A stretch of DNA of 64,000 bases from Arthrobacter sp. ISL-85 (GTDB lineage: Bacteria; Actinomycetota; Actinomycetes; Actinomycetales; Micrococcaceae), in contig NZ_JAGGPQ010000007.1 in assembly GCF_018613675.1 (NCBI RefSeq), positions 62,001 to 126,000 on the forward strand, given 5' to 3'. Numbering within the stretch: the stretch's first letter is position 1; each line of letters begins with the position of its first letter. A program made the translations under genes and the position numbers. Of the stretch, positions 25,164 to 34,748 are shown in pieces. The notes beneath the pieces were generated by a model. That model saw nothing but the letters and a program-made list of their open reading frames with translations, was not told the DNA's origin and did not search any database.

Positions 25164-26333
25164 GTGGACCTGTTTGAATACCAGGCGCGCGATATGTTCG
25201 AGGCGCACGGTGTACCCGTGCTTGCCGGCATCGTGGCGTACACCCCAGAAGAAGCAAAGGCAGCTGCCGAGAAGATCGGCGGCGTAACCGTTGTCAAGGC
25301 ACAGGTCAAGGTAGGCGGCCGCGGCAAGGCCGGCGGCGTCAAGGTCGCAAAGTCCGCTGATGAGGCGTTTGAGCACGCCACCAACATCCTGGGCATGGAC
25401 ATCAAGGGCCACACCGTCAAAAAGGTGATGATTGCCCAGGGTGCCGACATCGCCGAGGAGTTCTACTTCTCCGTCCTGCTGGACCGTGCCAACCGCAACT
25501 ACCTGGCCATGTGCTCGGTTGAAGGCGGCATGGAAATCGAGCAGCTCGCCGTCGAACGTCCCGATGCCCTGGCCAAGGTCTCCATCGATCCCGCTGTAGG
25601 CATCGACCAGGCCAAGGCTGACGAGATCGTCGCTGAAGCAGGCTTCGCTGAGGAACTGCGCGGCAAGGTGGCCGCCGTGATCCTCAAGCTCTGGGACGTC
25701 TTCAAGAAGGAAGACGCCACCCTGGTGGAGGTCAACCCGCTGGTCCGGACCGGCGCAGGCGACATCGTGGCGCTGGACGGCAAGGTCTCCCTGGACGAGA
25801 ACGCCGAGTTCCGTCACGCCAAGCACGCGCAGCTTGAGGACAAGGACGCTGCAGATCCGCTCGAGGCCAAGGCCAAGGCGCAGGACCTGAACTACGTCAA
25901 GCTGGACGGCGAAGTGGGCATCATCGGCAACGGTGCCGGCCTGGTCATGTCCACCCTGGACGTGGTTGCCTACGCCGGTGAGAACCACGGCAACGTCAAG
26001 CCCGCCAACTTCCTGGACATCGGCGGTGGAGCTTCCGCTGAGGTCATGGCTGCCGGCCTCGACGTCATCCTGGGTGACGAGCAGGTCAAGTCCGTGTTCG
26101 TGAACGTCTTCGGTGGCATCACCGCGTGTGACGCCGTCGCCAAGGGCATCGTTGGTGCGCTGGCCGAGCTGGGCCACAACGCGAACAAGCCGCTGGTAGT
26201 CCGCCTCGACGGCAACAACGTTGAGGAAGGCCGCCGCATCCTGGCCGAGGCCAACCACCCGCTGGTTACCCTGGCCGCCACCATGGACGAGGGCGCCGAC
26301 AAGGCCGCCGAGCTCGCCAACGCAGCGAAGTAA
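25164..26333 (+). CDS. sucC: Succinyl-CoA synthetase, beta subunit (ADP-forming type)
   Basis: 389 residues, standard length. It has the ATP-grasp N-terminal half ([34 protein letters not shown]) and the C-terminal CoA-ligase half ([15 protein letters not shown]). With SucD it makes ATP from succinyl-CoA in the citric-acid cycle. The GTG start at 25164 follows AGAAGGACAC. sucD follows after 11 bases. Confidence 0.97.
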   Translation: MDLFEYQARDMFEAHGVPVLAGIVAYTPEEAKAAAEKIGGVTVVKAQVKVGGRGKAGGVKVAKSADEAFEHATNILGMDIKGHTVKKVMIAQGADIAEEFYFSVLLDRANRNYLAMCSVEGGMEIEQLAVERPDALAKVSIDPAVGIDQAKADEIVAEAGFAEELRGKVAAVILKLWDVFKKEDATLVEVNPLVRTGAGDIVALDGKVSLDENAEFRHAKHAQLEDKDAADPLEAKAKAQDLNYVKLDGEVGIIGNGAGLVMSTLDVVAYAGENHGNVKPANFLDIGGGASAEVMAAGLDVILGDEQVKSVFVNVFGGITACDAVAKGIVGALAELGHNANKPLVVRLDGNNVEEGRRILAEANHPLVTLAATMDEGADKAAELANAAK

Positions 26334-26344
26334 AGGGACGCACC

Positions 26345-27247
26345 ATGTCTATCTATCTGAACAAGGACTCCAAGGTCATCGTCCAGGGCATCACCGGCGG
26401 CGAAGGCACCAAGCACACCGCCCTGATGCTCAAGGCCGGCACCAACATTGTTGGCGGCGTCAACGCCCGCAAGGCCGGTACCACCGTCCTGCACGGCGAC
26501 TCCGAAATCAACGTTTATGGCACCGTCAAGGAAGCCATGGCTGAAACCGGCGCCGACGTCTCCATCGTCTTCGTGCCGCCGGCATTCACCAAGAACGCCG
26601 TTGTTGAAGCCATCGAAGCCGGCATCGGCCTGGTCGTCGTCATCACCGAAGGTGTGCCGGTCCAGGATTCCGCCGAGTTCTGGGCCCTTGCCCAGGCCAC
26701 GGTTGACGCCGACGGCAACCAGATCACCCGCATCATCGGCCCGAACTGCCCCGGCATCATCACCCCCGGTGAGGCGCTGGTTGGCATTACGCCGAACAAC
26801 ATTACGGGCAAGGGCCCCATCGGCCTGGTTTCCAAGTCCGGTACCCTGACCTACCAGATGATGTACGAACTGCGCGACCTGGGCTTCTCCACCGCGATCG
26901 GCATCGGCGGCGACCCCGTCATCGGCACCACGCACATCGACGCCCTGGCCGCGTTCGAGGCTGACCCCGAAACCAAGGCGATCGTGATGATCGGTGAAAT
27001 CGGTGGCGACGCTGAAGAGCGTGCCGCCGAGTTCATCAAGGCCAACGTCACCAAGCCGGTTGTCGGCTACGTTGCCGGCTTCACCGCTCCCGAAGGCAAG
27101 ACCATGGGCCACGCCGGTGCCATCGTCTCCGGTTCCGCAGGGACCGCCCAGGCCAAGAAGGAAGCCCTCGAAGCCGCAGGCGTGAAGGTCGGCAAGACGC
27201 CGTCCGAGACCGCCAAGCTCCTGCGCGAGGTCTACGCAGCCCTCTAG
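26345..27247 (+). CDS. sucD: Succinyl-CoA synthetase, alpha subunit
   Basis: 300 residues. CoA-binding N-terminus ([19 protein letters not shown]), [10 protein letters not shown] motif, and the phosphorylated histidine H256 in [12 protein letters not shown]. It is translated from the same message as sucC and ends at a strong hairpin terminator. Confidence 0.97.
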   Translation: MSIYLNKDSKVIVQGITGGEGTKHTALMLKAGTNIVGGVNARKAGTTVLHGDSEINVYGTVKEAMAETGADVSIVFVPPAFTKNAVVEAIEAGIGLVVVITEGVPVQDSAEFWALAQATVDADGNQITRIIGPNCPGIITPGEALVGITPNNITGKGPIGLVSKSGTLTYQMMYELRDLGFSTAIGIGGDPVIGTTHIDALAAFEADPETKAIVMIGEIGGDAEERAAEFIKANVTKPVVGYVAGFTAPEGKTMGHAGAIVSGSAGTAQAKKEALEAAGVKVGKTPSETAKLLREVYAAL

Positions 27248-27259
27248 GCAGTCCTTCAG

Positions 27260-27328
27260 AACGCGGGGCCACTCCCGGCCCGTCCCATGCACGCGGGACG
27301 GCAGGAGTGGTCCCGCGTTTGGTGTTTA
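27260..27328 (+). terminator. Strong terminator after sucCD
   Basis: A 16-base arm at 27260-27275 (AACGCGGGGCCACTCC) pairs with 27304-27319 (GGAGTGGTCCCGCGTT), with an inner GTCCC/GGGAC helix, followed by TGGTGTTT. Confidence 0.85.
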
Positions 27329-27444
27329 ACGATCGACGGCGGTCCGGCGGCAGGTGCACAGACGCGTCCAGTAACGCAGGTGCATCCAGTAATGTTGAGG
27401 GAAGGAAATCGCGGCGCGCGAGCGCGCAGGCAGGGGAAAAGACG

Positions 27445-28176
27445 ATGGCAGAGAAGCGGCCCACCCTGGTCGACGCCGTCGTGGACAAGGTCCTCGAATA
27501 CATCCTGAGCGGCCAGATCAAGGCCGACGACGCCCTGCCGCCGGAAGCGGATATTGCCAAGGAATCAGGGGTCAGCCGCCTCACTGCACGGGAAGCGATG
27601 AAGGCACTCAAGGCCCAGGACGTGGTCTATGTGAAACGTGGCCTGGGCACGTTCGTCAATCCACCCGAGCGCTGGACGGGGCTGGATGCCATTATGCGGG
27701 CAGCGTCCAGGGGAGTGGCCTCGGACCAGGTGGCGCTGAGGCTGCTGGAGGTCCGCCGGATGGTGGAGACCGGGGCGGCGGAACTCGCAGCCTCCCGCCA
27801 CAGGCCGGCCGATCTCGCCGCCCTGCAGGACAGTGTGGACAAGATGGAAGCGGCGCATCACGCCGGTGACGTGGACGCGCTGACCGTGGCAGACATCGCC
27901 TTCCATGACACGGTCCTGCGCGCTTCCGGCAATCCGTTTGTACCGGCACTGCTGGGCCAGCTGTCCACCTTGCTGTACGCCATGCGGCGGGAGACCTCGG
28001 CGTTCCCCGACGTACAGCGCCACGCGATCCACCACCACAAGATGGTCCTGGCAGCGATCGCCTCCGGTGATCCGGCCACCGCGCGTTCCACCATGGATGC
28101 CCACATCACCCAGACCTTCGAGGACTACGAGCAGTTCTTGGCCTTGGCCAGCCGTTCTGCAACCGCAGCCAACTAG
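27445..28176 (+). CDS. GntR/FadR-family regulator (FCD domain)
   Basis: 243 residues. Winged helix at about 8-75 (LVDAVVDKVLEYILSG...LPPEADIAKESGVSRLTAREAM). An FCD ligand domain follows, with the metal/ligand residues of the family (RRMVETGAAELAA, DIAFHDTVL, HHKMVLAAI, AHI). FadR-type regulators with FCD domains answer to sugar acids or organic acids. It stands just before the transporter/SDR/kinase island, and the palindrome TCAGA-ca-TCTGA upstream of the first permease is its likely operator. Confidence 0.85.
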   Translation: MAEKRPTLVDAVVDKVLEYILSGQIKADDALPPEADIAKESGVSRLTAREAMKALKAQDVVYVKRGLGTFVNPPERWTGLDAIMRAASRGVASDQVALRLLEVRRMVETGAAELAASRHRPADLAALQDSVDKMEAAHHAGDVDALTVADIAFHDTVLRASGNPFVPALLGQLSTLLYAMRRETSAFPDVQRHAIHHHKMVLAAIASGDPATARSTMDAHITQTFEDYEQFLALASRSATAAN

Positions 28177-28278
28177 GGCCTGCCTGGCGTTGCCCGGAAT
28201 GGGCTGCCGCCTTCTTCCGGATCTCCCAGGCTGTGTTTGACGGCCTCTCGGGACTGTGACTAGAATCTCCTACAGACG

Positions 28279-28290
28279 TCAGACATCTGA
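28279..28290. promoter_or_regulatory. Candidate FadR-type operator
   Basis: TCAGA-CA-TCTGA lies about 95 bases before the first permease of the tetritol island and 100 bases after the GntR/FadR gene. Confidence 0.45.
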
Positions 28291-28385
28291 TATCAGCATC
28301 CCCAAGAAATGCCGCCAGCCAAAGGAGTCTTCATGCGCGCGCATTCCCTCTTCAAGGGTCCCCACCCTGAAACCGGAGGCCTGCA

Positions 28386-29735
28386 ATGACCTCCCGCTCT
28401 GCTGCCCCCGCCCTTGGTGCGCTGGGCGAGGCCACCCTCCGCAAAGTACGCCGGAGGCTCATGCCCCTGATCGTCGTTCTCTACTTCGTTGCCTACCTGG
28501 ACCGGAACAATGTCGGTTTCGCCAAGCTCGGCATGCAGGGGGACATCGGGCTCACCGAGGCCGCCTACGGCCTGGGCGCCGGCATCTTCTTCCTGGGCTA
28601 TGCGCTGCTGGAGATCCCGAGCAACGGCGGCATGTACCGCTTTGGTGCCCGGAAGTGGATCGCGCGCATCCTGATCAGCTGGGGCATCTTCGCCACCGCC
28701 ATGTTCCTGGTGAACGGTGAAGCCACCTTCTACGTGGTCCGCTTCCTGCTGGGTGCGGCAGAAGCCGGCTTTTTCCCCGCCGTCCTCTTCTACCTGACTC
28801 TCTGGTTCCCGGCTGCGCAGCGCGTCACCGTGTTGGGCATCTTCATCCTCGCCCAGCCCATCTCCAACGCCCTCGGTGCGCCTGTGTCCGGCATGCTCCT
28901 GAACCTGGAAGGCGTGGCCGGCCTGCACGGCTGGCAGTGGCTCTACATCCTTGAGGGCATCCCGGCAATCATTCTGGGCATCATCACGCCGTTCGTCATG
29001 ACGGACCGGCCCGAACACGCCAAGTGGCTCAAGCCGGAAGAGCGGGAATGGCTCTCCACCACCATGAGCGCTGAACTGGCAGACAAGCAGAAAACGGGTA
29101 ACCACAACTTCCTTGCAGGTCTAAAGGATCCCCGCACCATTGCCTACTCGGCACTGTACTTCGGACTGGTCTGCGGCATTTACGGCCTGGGGCTCTGGCT
29201 GCCCACCATCGTCAAGGCGCTCGGCAACTTCGACTCAACGCAGGTGGGATTCATCGTCTTCATCCCATACGCCATCGCTGCAGTGTTCGTATACTTCTGG
29301 AGCAAGCGCTCGGACCGTACAGGCAACCGCGTCTGGCACGCCAGCGTCAGTATGGTCATCGCCGCTGTCGGCCTGCTGGGCGCGGGATTCCTGCTCCCCG
29401 TCAACGCGGTGCTCGCCATGGTCTTCCTGACCCTTGCGGCCATGGGCATCTACTCTGCGATTGCACCCTTCCTGGCCATGCCCTCCGCAGCCCTCACCGG
29501 CGCTGCGGCCGCAGCAGGGCTGGCCATGGTCAACTCGCTGGGCAACCTGGGCGGCTTTGTAGCCCCCTACATCGTGGGGATTCTCAAGGACGCCACCGGA
29601 AACAGCCAGACCGGCCTGGTCTTCCTGGCCGCCTGCCTCGCCGTAACCGCCGTCGCCACCTACCTTTACGCACGCAACCGACCTGAAGGTGTCTCCGCCC
29701 CCGGAGCCACCCTTCCTGCCGCCAAAACCCACTAG
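28386..29735 (+). CDS. MFS permease, anion:cation symporter (ACS) family
   Basis: 449 residues, 12 predicted membrane helices. The start (RLMPLIVVLYFVAYLDRNNVGFAKL) and GYALLEIPSNGGMYRFGARKWIARI are typical of the ACS family, which takes up sugar acids and related compounds. GGAGG precedes the ATG at 28386. It is followed 9 bases later by an SDR gene. Its paralogue lies at 36630-37976 in the same island, so two related substrates or two enantiomers may be imported. Confidence 0.87.
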   Translation: MTSRSAAPALGALGEATLRKVRRRLMPLIVVLYFVAYLDRNNVGFAKLGMQGDIGLTEAAYGLGAGIFFLGYALLEIPSNGGMYRFGARKWIARILISWGIFATAMFLVNGEATFYVVRFLLGAAEAGFFPAVLFYLTLWFPAAQRVTVLGIFILAQPISNALGAPVSGMLLNLEGVAGLHGWQWLYILEGIPAIILGIITPFVMTDRPEHAKWLKPEEREWLSTTMSAELADKQKTGNHNFLAGLKDPRTIAYSALYFGLVCGIYGLGLWLPTIVKALGNFDSTQVGFIVFIPYAIAAVFVYFWSKRSDRTGNRVWHASVSMVIAAVGLLGAGFLLPVNAVLAMVFLTLAAMGIYSAIAPFLAMPSAALTGAAAAAGLAMVNSLGNLGGFVAPYIVGILKDATGNSQTGLVFLAACLAVTAVATYLYARNRPEGVSAPGATLPAAKTH

Positions 29736-29744
29736 GAAGCAGCA

Positions 29745-30521
29745 ATGACTACAGAACAAGCATTCCCCGCAGAACGCACCGCAGTCCTGACCGGGGCGGC
29801 GTCGGCCCGCGGCATCGGCCGCGCAACCGCCGACCGGCTGGCCAGCCAGGGCTGGTCCATCGCCATCCTCGACATCAACGCCGAAGACGCCAAGGCAGCA
29901 GCGGCTGACATCGGCTCCAGCCGTGGCGTCAAGGCCATCGGAGTGGGCGCCGACGTCTCCGACGAGGCATCCGTGGACCGCGCCATCACCGAGATCGAGC
30001 AGGCACTTCCGCCGATCGTTGGCCTGGTCAACCTCGCGGGAATCAGTTCGCCCACCCCCTTCATGGAGACCACCGTGGCGGAGTGGGACAAAGTCTTCGC
30101 CATCAATATGCGCGGTACCTTCGTTGTTTCCCAGCGCGTCCTGAAGGGGATGATCCAGCGGGAACTGGGACGGATCGTCAGCATCTCCTCCATCTCCGCC
30201 CAGCGCGGCGGCGGCACCTACTCCAAGGTGGCCTACAGCGCCTCCAAGGCCGGCATCCTCGGGTTTACCCGTGCGCTGGCCCGGGAGGTAGGCGAACACA
30301 ACATCACGGTCAACGCCATCGCGCCCGGCCCGATCGACACCGACATCATGGGTGGGACGCTAAGCGATGAGCGCAAGGCGCAGATGTCCGAGGGGATCAT
30401 GATGGGACGCGTGGGAACCCGCGAGGAAGTCGGCGCCCTGATCGCGTTCCTGCTGAGCGAGGACGCCGGCTACATTACGGCCGCCACTTATGACATCAAC
30501 GGCGGCCTGCAGGTCTCCTGA
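29745..30521 (+). CDS. SDR oxidoreductase, probable polyol (tetritol) dehydrogenase
   Basis: 258 residues, classical SDR: cofactor motif TGAASARGIG (about 12-21), NLAGISS, catalytic S-Y-K set (SISSISAQRGGG, then YSASK), and GPIDTDIMGGTLSDERK. It shares the last motif and the AQRGGGT block with the SDR at 35777-36544, so they are duplicates. In mycobacterial threitol use, an SDR (DthD) oxidises D-threitol to D-erythrulose; kinase and isomerase genes for that product are downstream here. Which tetritol each SDR takes cannot be told. Confidence 0.8.
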   Translation: MTTEQAFPAERTAVLTGAASARGIGRATADRLASQGWSIAILDINAEDAKAAAADIGSSRGVKAIGVGADVSDEASVDRAITEIEQALPPIVGLVNLAGISSPTPFMETTVAEWDKVFAINMRGTFVVSQRVLKGMIQRELGRIVSISSISAQRGGGTYSKVAYSASKAGILGFTRALAREVGEHNITVNAIAPGPIDTDIMGGTLSDERKAQMSEGIMMGRVGTREEVGALIAFLLSEDAGYITAATYDINGGLQVS

Positions 30522-30628
30522 CCAGCGCCGCCCAACAAGCAGTGGCCAAAGGTGCCGTGCGGCTGGCCGGCCGCACGGCACCGGGGACGGCCGTGCCCTT
30601 TACGCCTGCGCTTTGGCACCTTTTCCGG

Positions 30629-30637
30629 CTATAGGAT
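30629..30637. promoter_or_regulatory. Candidate GntR autoregulatory half-site
   Basis: CTATAGGAT, seven bases before the ATG of the GntR gene at 30644, matches the complement of ATCCTATAG in the palindrome at 31442-31452. Confidence 0.4.
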
Positions 30638-30643
30638 TTCTAC

Positions 30644-31333
30644 ATGGCAACAAAGAACCAGGCCTCCGGCGGAGTGAGCAGGCAGGTGCTCGCCGACCAC
30701 GTCTACGAAGCGCTTCTTGTTGCCCTCATGGACGGCAGGCTCGAAGCGGGCACCCCGGTCAGTATCGACGGGATGGCAAGGGAACTGGACGTCTCCCCAA
30801 CGCCCGTGCGCGAGGCCCTTGCCCGGCTGGAAGCCACCGGGATGGTCCGGAGGATGGCCCTGCGGGGGTACCGCGTGGCCCCGCTGTTCTCTCCGGAGGA
30901 GCTGGCAGACCTGATGGATGCGCGCCTGGTGATCGAACCGGCCAATGCCTTCATGGCCTGCAAGCACGCGGACCCGCAACTGACCGCGCAGCTGGAGCAG
31001 GCCATCGAGGACTTGAAGGCAGCGCCGCGGGGCCCGTCCTTTGCGGAGTTCCGGGCCTATTGGGAAGCGGACGAACGGTTCCACCGCCTCATTGCCGAGT
31101 CAGCGCACAATCAGTTTTTGTTGTCCGCCTACAACGCGCTGGGCGGCCAGGTGCAGCGCTTCCGCTTTTTCGGCGGTTTGGGCGTGACTGATGCCGATTA
31201 CGCCATTGCCGAGCACACGGAGATCCTCAAGGCCTTTGAGTCGGGGGACCCCGAACTGGCGCGGGAGAAAATGGTTGAACACATTGAGGGCGTTAAGCAG
31301 CGCTCGCAGCACGACAGCGAAGTGCGCAGCTAG
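30644..31333 (+). CDS. GntR-family regulator (FCD domain)
   Basis: 229 residues: winged helix at about 10-75 (DHVYEALLVALMDGRL...VSPTPVREALARLEATG) and a C-terminal FCD domain (DLMDARLVIEPANAF, DERFHRLIAESAHN, HTEILKAFESGD, MVEHIEGV). CTATAGGAT is found just before its start and again, within the palindrome TCCTATAGGA, before the next operon, so it probably controls itself and the kinase operon. It is the second regulator of the island. Confidence 0.85.
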   Translation: MATKNQASGGVSRQVLADHVYEALLVALMDGRLEAGTPVSIDGMARELDVSPTPVREALARLEATGMVRRMALRGYRVAPLFSPEELADLMDARLVIEPANAFMACKHADPQLTAQLEQAIEDLKAAPRGPSFAEFRAYWEADERFHRLIAESAHNQFLLSAYNALGGQVQRFRFFGGLGVTDADYAIAEHTEILKAFESGDPELAREKMVEHIEGVKQRSQHDSEVRS

Positions 31334-31441
31334 CGGTTCCAGCGTCGGGCGTTGACTGCCGCATGCCGGCTTACCCGTGTCTGTCTGCCCTTTGAGCAGG
31401 CGAGATATCCAAGCCCTTGACAGGGAGCACAAGCAGCGTAG

Positions 31442-31452
31442 ATCCTATAGGA
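31442..31452. promoter_or_regulatory. Candidate GntR operator before the kinase operon
   Basis: TCCTATAGGA is a perfect 10-base palindrome 26 bases before the isomerase/epimerase start, sharing ATCCTATAG with the site in front of the GntR gene. Confidence 0.45.
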
Positions 31453-31478
31453 AATGCGATTTTAGACTTGGAGTGACA

Positions 31479-32477
31479 ATGCCGTACACCGCTGAAAACT
31501 GGCCCATCGCCGCCGCCCTGCTGCAGTTCCCGGGAACCAAGCCGGACGGGACAGCCATCCAGGACGCCCCCGCCAGCGACTGGCAGAGGGTTTTCGAGGA
31601 AGTTGCCGACGCCGGTTTCACCAATGCCGACCTCACCGACAGCTGGGTTCGTCCCGGTGACCTTTCCAGCGCCCGCCTGGACGAATTGAAGGCCGCCGCC
31701 ACCGCCGCCGGTCTTGGCCTTCCCTCCATTTCAGCCATCCGCCGCAGCGTGATCGAAGAGGGCAACTGGGAAGCCAACCTGGCCTACACCCACCGCACCC
31801 TTGAGGCCGCAGCCCAGCTCGGTTGCGAGGTCGTCTCGATTGGCCTGCACCAAGCCATCACTCCCGAGCAGCAGAAGCAGCTGTGGTTCTGGACCGTGGA
31901 AGGTCACAAGGACCCGGTGGGGGACAAGGAAACCTGGAACAATGCAGTCAGCCGGATTCGTGAAGTAGGCAAGCATGCAGCCGAACTCGGGCTGCTGGTC
32001 TCGCTGGAGATGTACGAGGACACCTACCTGGGCAGCGCGGATTCTTCCGTCCAGCTTGTCCAGGACATCGACCTGCCCAACGTCGGCCTGAACCCGGACC
32101 TCGGCAACCTGATCCGGCTGCACAGGCCCATCGAGGACTGGCGTGAAGTGATCCACAAGACCCTGCCGTACTCCAACTACTGGCACGTCAAGAACTACAT
32201 CCGTGACGAGGACCAGGCCCGGGACCACTACGTCGCCATGCCCGCCCCCATGGAATCCGGCCTCATCAGCTACCGCGAGGCTTTCCAGTTCGCCATCTCG
32301 GTTGGCTTCCAGGGCATCATCTGCACCGAACACTACGGTGGCGACGGCCTGAGCGTCACCGCCGCGAACCAGGACTACCTGCGCCGCCAGGTCCTGCCCA
32401 AGCGCGACAGCTACGCCCTGGGCACCAGCCTGGTGGCCCAGGGCCGGCAGACCCCGGCAGCAGTCCCTGCCCGCTAA
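31479..32477 (+). CDS. Sugar phosphate isomerase/epimerase (TIM barrel)
   Basis: 332 residues of the AP-endonuclease-2-like TIM-barrel family. Metal-ligand stretches visible are LEMYEDTYLG (Glu), GLNPDLGN (Asp), WHVKNY (His) and ICTEHYGGDG (Glu). The family covers hydroxypyruvate isomerases, inosose dehydratases and sugar epimerases. It opens the operon containing the DhaK-like kinase. The described threitol/erythritol pathways do not need such an enzyme, so it may interconvert tetruloses or act on a different sugar. ATG 31479 is preceded by TTGGAG. Confidence 0.78.
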   Translation: MPYTAENWPIAAALLQFPGTKPDGTAIQDAPASDWQRVFEEVADAGFTNADLTDSWVRPGDLSSARLDELKAAATAAGLGLPSISAIRRSVIEEGNWEANLAYTHRTLEAAAQLGCEVVSIGLHQAITPEQQKQLWFWTVEGHKDPVGDKETWNNAVSRIREVGKHAAELGLLVSLEMYEDTYLGSADSSVQLVQDIDLPNVGLNPDLGNLIRLHRPIEDWREVIHKTLPYSNYWHVKNYIRDEDQARDHYVAMPAPMESGLISYREAFQFAISVGFQGIICTEHYGGDGLSVTAANQDYLRRQVLPKRDSYALGTSLVAQGRQTPAAVPAR

Positions 32478-32521
32478 GCCGGCAGGCATCCCAACCGACC
32501 CAACCGGTTCAACGAGGAATC

Positions 32522-34243
32522 ATGACAAAGATATTTGACGATCCAGCGCAGTTCGCAGACGACGCCCTCGACGGTTTCGTCGCTGCCAACCGCCAGTACG
32601 TGGCCCGCGTGGACGGTGGCGTTGTCCGCTCCACCGAATCGCCGGCGGGCCAGGTTGCACTGGTCATCGGCGGCGGATCCGGCCACTACCCGGCCTTTGC
32701 CGGCTTGGTGGGCGCAGGGCTGGCGGCCGGCAGCGCCTGCGGCAACATGTTCGCATCCCCCTCCGCGGGGCAGGTATACCGCGTAGCCAAAGCGTCCCAG
32801 GCGGGCGGCGGAGTCCTCCTCAGCTACGGCAACTACGCCGGCGACGTCCTTCACTTCGGCCAGGCGCAGGACAAGCTGAATGCCGAGGGTATCGACACCC
32901 GAACCGTCCTGGTCACCGATGACATCGCCAGCGCGCCGCTCGAAGAAATCGGTAAGCGCCGCGGCATCGCCGGAGACCTCACGGTGTTCAAGGTGGCCGG
33001 GGCAGCAGCAGAAGCCGGGCTGGACCTGGACGAAGTTGAGCGGCTTGCGATCAAGGCCAACCACCACACCCGCTCCCTCGGCGTGGCCTTCGCCGGCTGC
33101 ACCCTGCCCGGAGCAGACAAACCGTTGTTCACGGTGCCTGAAGGCATGATGTCAGTGGGGCTTGGCATCCACGGCGAACCGGGCATCTCCGAGCAGCCCC
33201 TTCCCACTGCCAGCGAGCTCGCACAGTTGCTGGTGGACGGATTGCTGAAGGACAAGCCCGAAGCCGCAGGCAGCCGGGTGGTCCCCATCCTCAACGGCCT
33301 GGGAACGGTAAAGTACGACGAACTCTTCCTGCTGTTCGGGAAGGTCGAGGCCCTGCTGGCCGATGCCGGACTTGAAATCGTCGAGCCTGAGTGCGGTGAA
33401 CTGGTCACCAGCCTGGACATGTCCGGGCTGTCACTGACGCTATTCTGGCTGGACGAGGAGCTGGAGAAGTTCTGGGCCGCGCCGGCTGACACTCCCGCCT
33501 TCCGCAAAGGCAACCTCGCGGCCCGCCGCGCGCGGTCCGTCACGTCCCTCGCCGAGGCAGCAACCACCCCGGCCCTGGCCGCCACTCCAGCCTCGACGGC
33601 CTTGGCCGCCACGGCGCTGGGCGTGCTGAAGGAAGCCCGTGCCGTCGTCGTCGAACATGAGGACGCGCTCGGAAAACTGGACGCCATCGCCGGAGACGGC
33701 GACCACGGCATCGGCATGCGCCGCGGCGTTGACGCTGCCGTGGCAGCCGCGGAAAAGTCCCACGACGCCGGCGCCGGCCTCGAGGAACTGCTCGCCGCAG
33801 CGGGCGAGCAGTGGGCGGAGCGCGCCGGCGGTACCTCCGGGGCCCTTTGGGGCGCTGCGGTCACAGCTGTCGGCAGGACCCTGGGCAGTAAGGACACCTA
33901 CACCGCCAAAGATGCAGCGGCCGCCGTCAACGCCCTTCGCGACGCAATCGTCACCCTGGGCAAGGCGGAAGCAGGGGACAAGACCATGGTGGATGCGCTG
34001 CTTCCGTTCGCTGATACCTTCAGCCGTGCAATTGACGACGGCGGCAGCCTCGCCGACAGCCTCCGGACAGCAGCCGAGGCTGCAGCCAAGGCAGCTGACG
34101 CGACTGCCGAACTGAGCCCGAAGAAGGGCCGGGCCCGGCCGTTGGCCGAAAAGAGCCTGGGCCACCCGGATCCCGGCGCCGTGTCCTTCGGCCTCATCGC
34201 CCGCAGGGTGGCCGAGTACGCCGCCTCCATCGAAAGCTCCTAA
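32522..34243 (+). CDS. Dihydroxyacetone-kinase-family kinase (DhaK-DhaL fusion), probable tetrulose kinase
   Basis: 573 residues. The DhaK part (about 1-330) has [12 protein letters not shown] and [10 protein letters not shown], whose histidine is thought to hold the ketose carbonyl covalently. An Ala-rich linker (about 340-365) leads to the DhaL part with the Mg-ATP motif [13 protein letters not shown] and the GGTSGALWG loop. ATP-dependent single-chain kinases of this type include DerK and LerK, which phosphorylate D- or L-erythrulose in mycobacteria. The RpiB-like and TIM-like isomerases nearby support tetrulose over dihydroxyacetone as substrate. The start lies behind GAGGAA. Confidence 0.85.
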   Translation: MTKIFDDPAQFADDALDGFVAANRQYVARVDGGVVRSTESPAGQVALVIGGGSGHYPAFAGLVGAGLAAGSACGNMFASPSAGQVYRVAKASQAGGGVLLSYGNYAGDVLHFGQAQDKLNAEGIDTRTVLVTDDIASAPLEEIGKRRGIAGDLTVFKVAGAAAEAGLDLDEVERLAIKANHHTRSLGVAFAGCTLPGADKPLFTVPEGMMSVGLGIHGEPGISEQPLPTASELAQLLVDGLLKDKPEAAGSRVVPILNGLGTVKYDELFLLFGKVEALLADAGLEIVEPECGELVTSLDMSGLSLTLFWLDEELEKFWAAPADTPAFRKGNLAARRARSVTSLAEAATTPALAATPASTALAATALGVLKEARAVVVEHEDALGKLDAIAGDGDHGIGMRRGVDAAVAAAEKSHDAGAGLEELLAAAGEQWAERAGGTSGALWGAAVTAVGRTLGSKDTYTAKDAAAAVNALRDAIVTLGKAEAGDKTMVDALLPFADTFSRAIDDGGSLADSLRTAAEAAAKAADATAELSPKKGRARPLAEKSLGHPDPGAVSFGLIARRVAEYAASIESS

Positions 34244-34253
34244 GGAGAACCGC

Positions 34254-34748
34254 ATGACTGAGAACACCCAGCCAGGCTGGCGCATCGTCGTCGGCAATGA
34301 CGAAGCCGGCGTTGAATACAAGAACGCCCTGCGCGAACTGCTGGAGGCCGACCCCCGCGTTGCCTCTGTGGAGGACGTGGGAGTAGGCGCTGACGACACC
34401 ACCGCCTACCCGCACCTGGCCGTCGCCGCCGCCCGCAAGGTGGCAGCCGGCGAAGCGGACCGCGCCCTGCTCATCTGCGGAACCGGCCTTGGCGTCGCCA
34501 TTTCAGCCAACAAGGTCCCCGGCATCCGTGCCGTCACCGCCCACGACAGCTACTCTGTGGAACGCTCCGTGCTGTCCAACAACGCCCAGGTGCTCACCAT
34601 GGGCCAGCGCGTCATCGGCCTGGAACTGGCCAAGAAACTCGTGGGCGAGTGGCTGAACTACCGCTTCGATGAAAACTCCGCATCCGCGGCAAAAGTAGAC
34701 GCCATCTCCTCCTACGAGGACGCGTCGGAAGGACTTGAGGACAAATGA
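34254..34748 (+). CDS. RpiB/LacAB-family isomerase, probable tetrulose 4-phosphate isomerase
   Basis: 164 residues. RpiB fold with [19 protein letters not shown] (C75 as candidate catalytic base) and [25 protein letters not shown]. Homologues named EryI or DerI convert D-erythrulose 4-phosphate to D-erythrose 4-phosphate; others act on ribose 5-phosphate. Position between the kinase and a dehydrogenase favours the tetrulose role. It overlaps the next gene by 4 bases (ATGA). Confidence 0.82.
   Translation: MTENTQPGWRIVVGNDEAGVEYKNALRELLEADPRVASVEDVGVGADDTTAYPHLAVAAARKVAAGEADRALLICGTGLGVAISANKVPGIRAVTAHDSYSVERSVLSNNAQVLTMGQRVIGLELAKKLVGEWLNYRFDENSASAAKVDAISSYEDASEGLEDK

Noticed and set aside
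24971-25177. 68-codon frame upstream of sucC
   Set aside because: No ribosome-binding site or homology, and it overlaps the sucC start; more likely leader sequence.
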